Assembly (NCBI GenBank): GCA_013400155.1
Contig: VXBM01001602.1
Location: 91,700-155,699, forward strand
From: Helopsaltes ochotensis
Taxonomy: Eukaryota > Chordata > Aves > Passeriformes > Locustellidae
Length of the DNA: 64,000 nucleotides
Direction of reading: 5' to 3'
The notes below the pieces were generated by a model. That model had not been told where the DNA came from. It did no database searches and worked only from the letters and a program-made list of their open reading frames with translations. The position numbers and the translations under genes are program-made. Below are positions 13,401 to 22,400 of this stretch, in pieces (the first letter of the stretch is position 1; each line of letters begins with the position of its first letter).

Positions 13401-16400
13401 AACGAAGGTCTAGATCTCGGTCTGGTTCTCGTAAGCGGAAACACAGAAAACGTTCACGCTCAAGATCAAGAGAAAGGAAGAGAAAGTCATCTCGGTCATA
13501 TTCCAGTGAAAGAAGGGCTAGGGAAAGGGAAAAAGAACGTCAGAAAAAGGGATTGCCTCCTATACGGTCAAAAACACTAAGTGGTAAGTGGCACCACTTT
13601 AAATGGAAGGATTAAATGGGAAAAACAGCTTTGTTTTCATTGACAGGACAGGATTTATCTTGACTACTTATGAATTTATAAGTTTAATTTCTGATGTTTC
13701 TTGCAACTTAAGTACATCATGTCATCTTAGACAAGAACAAGTATCATACTGTTCTAGTGATGTTTTTACTCATTCTTGCACCACTGGTTTTGCTTCTAAA
13801 CTGAGCAGCAAGGGCTGTCTTTAAGTTACAGTCTTCTTTCTCTTCAATGCTGTCTTTAACTTGGCATTTGAACGTGTCCAGCAGTTGGTCTGAAAATTAT
13901 TAAAATGTTAAAGTGTGTGGTCCACACTTCAAACACTTTGATGGATATCTTAGAGGCCTGGGTTTTGAAATGTTTACATTGTTTTTTAAATAGATTTTCA
14001 GAGGAATGTAGCGCCACAGCAGGTGAAATTTGCTAGTGTAAGACAGACCATAATGGTGGTATCTTAAAGTGCTCAAAAATCAAGTGTATTTCAGCCTCTG
14101 AAGAGTGCTGCTGTGCACTCCTTTCATTTCTACAGAGAATTTACATACTAAAAAAAAAGAAGGTAGTGAGGAGAAAAATAACTTCTTCCACCCAGTTGCT
14201 TGAATCAAAGGGAATGTATTTTGAGAATTTAATTTTGTTTAGATAGGTTATAAACTGTCTGATACAGCTTTGCATTTATCTTGTGTCTTAGAACTATATT
14301 GTTTATCTGACAAGATAAGCAGCTCACAACTCATTTTTGTAAAGGAAAGAGTGTTCTGCTCTCTGCACATTAATATTTTATATCATTCCAAGGTGACTTT
14401 AAACTGAGGACTGTGCTACAGTTTAGATGCACTTTTTTCCCCCTTTTCTCTGGTTTTTCACATGAAAAGAGACAAATCAGTTTTATAGTGTAGATTTCTC
14501 TAAGCATTCCACGAGACAGGGAGCTATAATCAGAATGTTTGGGAGCTGAGAGACAGATGTTAAGTAACCTAATGAAAAGCAGCAGCATTTGAGGTCCTGT
14601 GAAGTTTAAAGGAGATATTAAGTAGGCTAAGTGAAGAGTAGAAACTTTGAGGGGAGGTAAGTGATTAAATAAATAACCTGACAAGTGTTCTACTTTATGA
14701 AATTTGTTCAGTGACAGCTACTGTTACTACTTGCTGAGATCTGAAGAATTGTTTCATAGAGCTTAACACTATGAGATACAAAAAGGTTATCTACAAGCAT
14801 GTAAGGAACAAGTTTTGTGCAAGAGAGATCTTAAAACTGGTCATTCTCAGCACTACAGAGTACTGATGTCAATTGAAAATGTCAGTTGATAGAATGCACA
14901 GCTCTGGTTTCCATTTTGGTCCACCAGGATTGGTACAGAAAGGAGATGTGATGTACCAAGGTAATGACAAAGAAATGATGTTTCCTTGGTTAAGGATAGG
15001 GCAGACCAAGAAATCCAAGTTGCGCATATGGGTTGGGCAATATTTGGGAGACAGAGGGCTTGGAACTAAGTACATATGGGGGAAGGAAGTCTTAGCTCAT
15101 GTCAGTGAGTGTTTACGTTTGATGAGGAGGATGGGTGGACATTTGGAAGGCAGGGATCTGGGCTCATGGTGGAGTTGACAAGAATCAGAAGTACCACGGA
15201 TGTCTTCAGCCTGATTGGCCTCAGATAAGTTTATATTTCCAGGTTGTTGCCCATGGTAAATTATTAGTATTTTTCCTATTTTCAGGTGAAAATGCAGTGC
15301 ATAATACTGCAGTATTAAGTTGCATCTGTGATACACTTTTAGCCAGTTAAAACTTACTAACTTATTTCATTAAAATTGACTTGAATCCAAAAGGTGATGG
15401 TTTTTTAGTGGAATGTAGAAGAGAGATGTTTTGGGTTTTTTCCACAAGTAATTTGTAATTCAGTTTACCTTAGTAGAGAATTTTACAGTTTTATTTTTAT
15501 GGAAACAACTATTTTGTTTAAAAGAAAATGAAACGAGGAATGAACACTTGTGGTGAATATGTTTGGTATTGTTTAACCCTTCATCATTTTTGTTAATGTA
15601 CTTAATCTCTTTATAGTAAGTAATAGGTTTACTATTCTTGGGTTTTTATCAGTGATTTCTGAGCAGTTGTAAAACCTTTTACCTTCATGCTAATAGAGTA
15701 TTTCATAAGCTAAGATTCAGTATGTCGATTGATGTGAATGTGTCTCTTGACAGTTTGCAGTACTACTCTTTGGGTAGGTCAAGTAGACAAGAAGGCTACA
15801 CAGCAAGATTTAACGAACTTGTTTGAAGAATTTGGACAAATAGAGTCAATTAATGTAAGTAAGCCTGTTGCTATGCTTTTTCAGTAATTTTAGACTAGAA
15901 ACTTACGCATGCTTATGCCTCTGAATTCCCTATAGCTGTTTAAACTTGTATTTAGGAGACTTTTCTACCACAGTTAAAAATTGCAGCTATTATATTTGCC
16001 ACCTGGTTTTGATCTACTCTGTTTTGAGGCACTAAAGACAGTACACTTTTAAGGTAAAAAGGCTCTTCCTAAGCTCTAGCACTTTATGCAGTTTTTAAAC
16101 CAGGGCTTAACTATAAAAAGCTATGGTTGTTCTGGTTTAGTGATGTGTCATGGAGCAGGTATCTTTTTTTTTTTCGGCCTAAGGACACCTAGAGATGTGT
16201 ATCTACATTGTTCTTGGTTAGTTTCCAAAGAGAGGATTCCTTAAGTAGAATTTTTTTTGATAAAACATTTAGAAGAAAAGACATTATACTGTAAACAAGT
16301 GTTTATTCTAAAATACGACAGTTAAAAAGATGCTTATAATTGGGAGATACAAATCTCATTATTTAGAGTTATTTAGAGTCAGGTATTTAGAGTAGTACCT

Positions 16401-19400
16401 CAGTTGCCTAGAATTCAGCTTCAAAAGAAAGTATTTTTCTCCTAGAACAGCACATCTCTCTACATGAGAGAAATCTGGGTTTTCCTCTTGCTTCAGCAGT
16501 TTTAAAATGCTTCTTGTGCAATTTCATTCATTTCAGATAATACTTTTACTGTTTTCCTGTCATGTTAATATATTCAAAAATGTAATTAGTAAGGGATACT
16601 TTTTATGACTTTACAGAATCTTTGAAAAAATTTCACAAATTAAAAAACCAGCCCCGTAGCCAGACATTTAAACCTCATTTTGATTTGCAGGGCCTATCCA
16701 TTAAGGAAAGTAATGTAACAACCATACCTGTCCCAGTGCCTGTTATATTCCAAAGGCAGATCATAATGTCGATAGTTCATCCTCCATATTCCACAAAGCT
16801 TAAGTACCTAGAATAACAATGTATATCTTAATGCAGTTCTTATAAAATATCTTTACAGTCTGTCATCTTTTATGTTTGTTACATTACTGTGTGCATTTAA
16901 ACAGTGTAAAAGCACACCAAGATTTTTGACTAAAATGGATGCAAACAGTTATCGTACCTAATATGTAAACTTGCAAAGATTACATGCTATGTCGTACAAT
17001 AAATAAAACATGCTATATATGCATAAATATAATAAAACATTAGGAAAAAATCACATTCAGGAATGAGGAGTCTACCCTTAAAAAATGCAATCTACTTTTA
17101 ATCACTATTTTGCTGCTCTGTGAGAGGTTGTTGCTTTCACAGAGAATTTGGCGCTTAAGAAGTAGCAACTGCTGCTTTTCTGAAGTTGTCATAATGTAGC
17201 TCCCAGTTTTTGTCTGCTCCTTGTTCAAATCTTTCCTGTCATTTATAACACTCATTCTTCAGCTTGCTGCTGCTTCTTGAAAATGTTGTAACTGAAGTAG
17301 CCTGCCAGTATCACTCTTTTCTGGATGCCCAAACTTGTTAATATGGCTAGTTAAGGTAACAGCTGTTTACAGTGTAAGCCTTTCCTTCTATAGTATTGGT
17401 ATTCAATTAGTGTTGTTACATAATCTGAAGTACTGATTTTCCTACCTTTTAAAACCACTGCTGTTTTTCCATAGATGATTCCCCCAAGAGGATGTGCTTA
17501 TGTCTGTATGGTACATAGACAAGATGCATTTCGTGCTCTTCAGAAACTTAGTTCTGGGTCATATAAAATTGGATCTAAAATTATTAAGGTAAGGTGATTT
17601 TAACCTTAAGGGTGCTGTCTGTTCCAAGCACAGCACAATTCTACTATCATGATTTGTCTTTTAGCAGCTGTTCATTCGAATGTACAATGTGGAGAAGAAG
17701 AATGAAGCAGTGAGGTGTAAATTGCTTTCTCTCTGTGTAAAATGCAGCTTTATAAAGGCAGTATGCAAGACAGAAAAATGAAGTTATGACTTGATATTTA
17801 GGAAACACATGGACAACAGTTCATGTATGTACAGCCTAAGTCCTGTACCTGACCATTTGGGGCACTTGATATCAAATTTTAGAGTAGTCTTAGAGTTAAG
17901 TATTTTATTAAATGTTAAGGGGGTTTTTTCTACCTGCTTGATACTTCAGGGTACGTCCTTGAAAAACTGTATTTTTAATTTCCACATTATATGTTAGCAT
18001 TAATGTAGAACAAATTTAAGCTTTCTGATGTAATTAATCATACATATCTGATGTAGTTAATCATGCATGTATCTGTTGTAGAGGCCAAGTAAACTTCTTG
18101 CAGGTTCATTTAAAATCCAAACATTGTTAAAACTTTTAATTAACAGGTGCTGAGGATTGATGTGCAGTGACAGAAACATGAAGGAACTTATCTGAAATAT
18201 TCTCTTCTCAGGTTATATGATTTAACCAGATTGTCTAATTTGGTTTCATTTTCAGATTGCTTGGGCTTTGAATAAAGGTGTGAAAACAGAATACAAGCAA
18301 TTCTGGGATGTGGATCTGGGAGTTTCCTATATTCCATGGGAGAAAGTGAAATTGGATGATTTGGAAGGCTTTGCTGAAGGTGGCATGATTGACCAGGAAA
18401 CAGTAAATACAGGTACAGGCATTAACAATTCTGATAGTTAGACAATGTGTTTATTTTGGTAATTGCAAATTCTCAGAAAAGTTATTATTTAGGAAATACA
18501 TATTCTTTTTTCATTTACGTAGATTTTTTTTTAGCTCTTTGTTTACAATACAAATGGCACTGTAATAATGAAATCTAGATTGTATTTTTAGATTAAGAAC
18601 TAGTTAATTGTCGTGGCAATTAAGAACTGGTGACAGAGGGCCACTAGTTTATGCCAGTTAATAAAGGTTAGCGTATTTTAAGAGTGATGAACTTTTTGTG
18701 CACTGGTATGTGAAATATTAATTTGTGTAGAAATTTTTATCTGCTTGTGATTAGGAAAGTCTTATATTCAGGTATAAGTCTTAAGCTGAAATTAGAACTT
18801 GACCAGGCAGGCACAGCTTAGCAGAACCTTATAGTATTTTTTCCTTAAAGTCAGAGAGACAGGAAAACAAGTAGTGTTAGACCTTATTCTGAAACCCAGT
18901 TGAACAGTTTGTTAGGTTTATGAAAATTTACTTGTACTGTATTTTCTTGAAACAGACCTATACTGAAATAAACAGTAGATGAAGACGTTTGCAATAGTGA
19001 CAGTGATTCTTCAGGCCAAAGTACAATCTTGCTTTGAGTGAAAATTGAGTATAAATGACAAAAATTAAAACATGTAACATTACTGAAATACATTCACTGT
19101 GTTACACTTAAATTACAAAATTTTTGAATAAGTGGCAGATGGAAGAAATGGAGGTTGTGGTGAGGTTTGTTTAACATCAGGATTCTTTCTCAATTTCCAG
19201 TTGCCAAGTGATAACATACATATATTGGCTACAGGAGTTTTTAGAAAACAGGAGCATACTCTATGCTGTAAATCGTTAACAGAAAGATTGGTGAATAAAC
19301 TTGGCAAGTTTTGAAAAATCAGTTTGTATACAGGCAAAATTAAACAGCATTGCAGGTAGATAAAGGTATTTTATGTTCCTTAAAATACACAATAATAAAT

Positions 19401-22400
19401 AATTGCACTCTTTCTTTTCATAATTAGTTTGAGGGCTATTTGTAAGGAATCTCTGTAGATACTAGATTCAAATTTTTTGTTTAAGAAGGAAGAGGACTTT
19501 TTAATATCTAAACAAAAATAGCACATTAATTATCTTTTTATAATAAAATACATCATTTTTAAAGAGTGGGAAACAGCCAGAAGCTCAGAAGCTGCTAAAG
19601 AAAATACCCAAACGACGCAGAGTGCTACAGTTGACAAGAGTACCGTTATTACAACACAGACAGAAGCTTACACACAACCAGTCACTATGCTGCAGGTTGG
19701 TATTGTCTGAGTTTGCAAAAGCCCCACAGAACTGGCGGGCAGACTTTTTATTCAGTACAGGTAAACTTTAATGCTGAGTTTAAGTGATAAAATATTTTTG
19801 ATAGAAGTCCTGCATCCGTTAGTGTTTATCTCTGCAATATTTTAGAATAGTTGCCGTGGTTGAGCATAATCTTCAGTTTCGTGCAGTTGCTTAATACAAA
19901 AGTTTTTATACTTACATTATTAGTGTTTTATCTTTCCAAATGTGTATAGACATTTCCAGTTGTTGAACTGACATAAAATTACGTGAATGTTAATATATTT
20001 GCATTTACTTGAATTGAATTTTGAGCTTTTGCCTCTTTGCAAAAACTGTCTTCAGTCTTCTTATCTCAGCTGTCTCCTAATGTGCACTGTGATCAGTATA
20101 TATTTAAATATACATCTGTGTATTGCATTTATACTGCTTCTAATTACATCATTGTAAATATGATGCACTGTAACAAAATGAATAGTGCAAACAGAAATTC
20201 AAGAAATATTAAATAATTTTCAGGATCTCATAGGGATTAGCCTTACAATTATGCACGCTAAACTTAATTTTCCGGAACTGTTCTAAAATACTTAAGTTTT
20301 TCTAGACACTAGAATCACTGTTTTCCCCAAATTGTGACATATCTACATTTTTCTTCCTTTTCTCTCTGCATTTCTGCGTTCATCCCTCTGTGATAGGTAC
20401 ATTTTACTGTTAAACTGTTTTTGGCTGTCTGAGAATAAAGATAACAGGATTGTTCCAGTGTCCTTGTTTGCCCATAGTGTAGCATTTCAGAATGCAATCT
20501 AATTCTTCAGTGTTTGAAATATATACAAAGCCTTTAGAACATTTAGTGCTTGATGTGAATTGCAGTTAAATCAGTTTATCCCCGTTAATGTCCTTGAATA
20601 CTGTTAAGTATTGAAGCTCCTTGTTTTTCTTTCCATGAAAAAAGATACCAGTAGCTCCAGCTGTGCCTGCTGTTAGCTTGGTACCACCTGCATTTCCTGT
20701 CACAATGTCCGTGCCTCCTCCTGGTTATAGCCCAATTCCTCCTCCACCCTTTTTGAGAGCGAGTTTCAACCCTTCCCAGCCACCTCCAGGTGAGTTAGTA
20801 AAAACAAAGTGCAGTGTGCAATGAGCATAGGCAGTTCATGTGCCTCTGTGTACATCAGAGTTTTCTGCCAGCTACCGGTTACTGTCTGAGCAAGTTGGCC
20901 TTTGACTCCTAAATTTTGTACTAGATTAAAATTTCTTACATCTGACTTGGTATTATTTTTACCAATGTATTTGGCTGAGAATAGGAATCACAGCTTTTTA
21001 ACTTCGCGGAAAATTAAAATTTAAAAGTACTTAAAATCAAACTCCTTGCTTTTGAAAAGTTTGAAACTCTTGATTTTCTTCTTTGAATAATACTGGAAGA
21101 TATCACTTAAAGATGTGCCTGCAGATCATCTGTAGTGAAGATGGGGTTCATTTTGAAAACAATAACCACTGTTGGATCTTCCTATTAATTTGTTGTTTGC
21201 TGGTGTACAGGGGCGCAACTTTTTGGGAAAAATAATGTAGGCAATCTTTTACTGCAAAAGTTTATTTGCTTTTCATGTAATCATTTGTCATATTTTCCGT
21301 ATAGGTTATATGCCTCCTCCAGTTCCACCTGTTGTCCCGCCACCTGTTGTCCCACCACCTGTTGTCCCACCAGTTGTTCCAACACGTAAGTTCGATTGCT
21401 CTAACAATTGTTTGTGTGTGATGAAAAGATTACTTTGTTTATATGCTCCTTATTTAATCAAAAGCAAGTTAATCCTGTGTAATGGGAAATAGCAACACAG
21501 AAAATGTTGTTTAGCTGGTTTAAGCTGGCATTGAGGAAAAGACTTATAGAGCTTATAATGTAGACTGAAAAATTATACTTAACATGGAGTTACTGAAAAA
21601 AGTTATGGCAAATTGTTAATTATTTGTATGCATAGTTCAATATTTGGACCTTTCTAACACTTGTAGCTGTTACTGGAATTATTTGGTCTTAGTCACTGAA
21701 TAATATATAATAATTTATTTTAGTTTAGCATTCTAACTGTATTCATTTAATATTTAAAGATATGTTAGAGTACTAGATTGCTTAGGTTTGCCTGCAGCTC
21801 ATGGTATCTAGGAAAAAACCCTAAATATTACATTGCTGATTGAGGATAAGAAATTTATTATCAAAAAATATACCAGTGAGGGTAATTAATTTCACTTCTT
21901 TAGATTTATCAGCCTGACTTCTACCAAAATATATTTGAAGTTTTCACTATGTGATTCCTGTGATACACTTCTGTCATTTCTCTGCAGCTTTAGTACAGCC
22001 TCCATTACCAATTGCACAAGAGACGATGAAGGATGTTCCTTTTACTGGCCTTGTTCTACCAGTTGGCACAGTTACTAGCAATCTAGCTACTCCAACATTA
22101 TCTGCTGGAAGTGTTTTTAATCCCCTGCCAATCAACAAACCAGAATCAGATGACAAAGGATCGCATCTTACAGACCTTCAGATTTCTTCCAGTGAAAACA
22201 ATAGATCTGGTAAGAAATGTTTTCATTATGATATGATCATGTACAGGAAGCATCACACTCTGAGGGATTTTTGCAAATCATAGTCCATTGAACTAGTAAC
22301 TACAGAATAGGAGGTTTTGGGCTGGGTAGGATATTATTCTGCATTTAATTTGGGGAAGTGGTGAGAACCCTCTGTCATCATCTGATCACTAACTGCTACA

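Noticed and set aside
14869..15350. Overlapping open frames on both strands in a SCAF8 intron
   Set aside because: No recognisable motif, no splice context, and both strands are open alike, as expected from composition.
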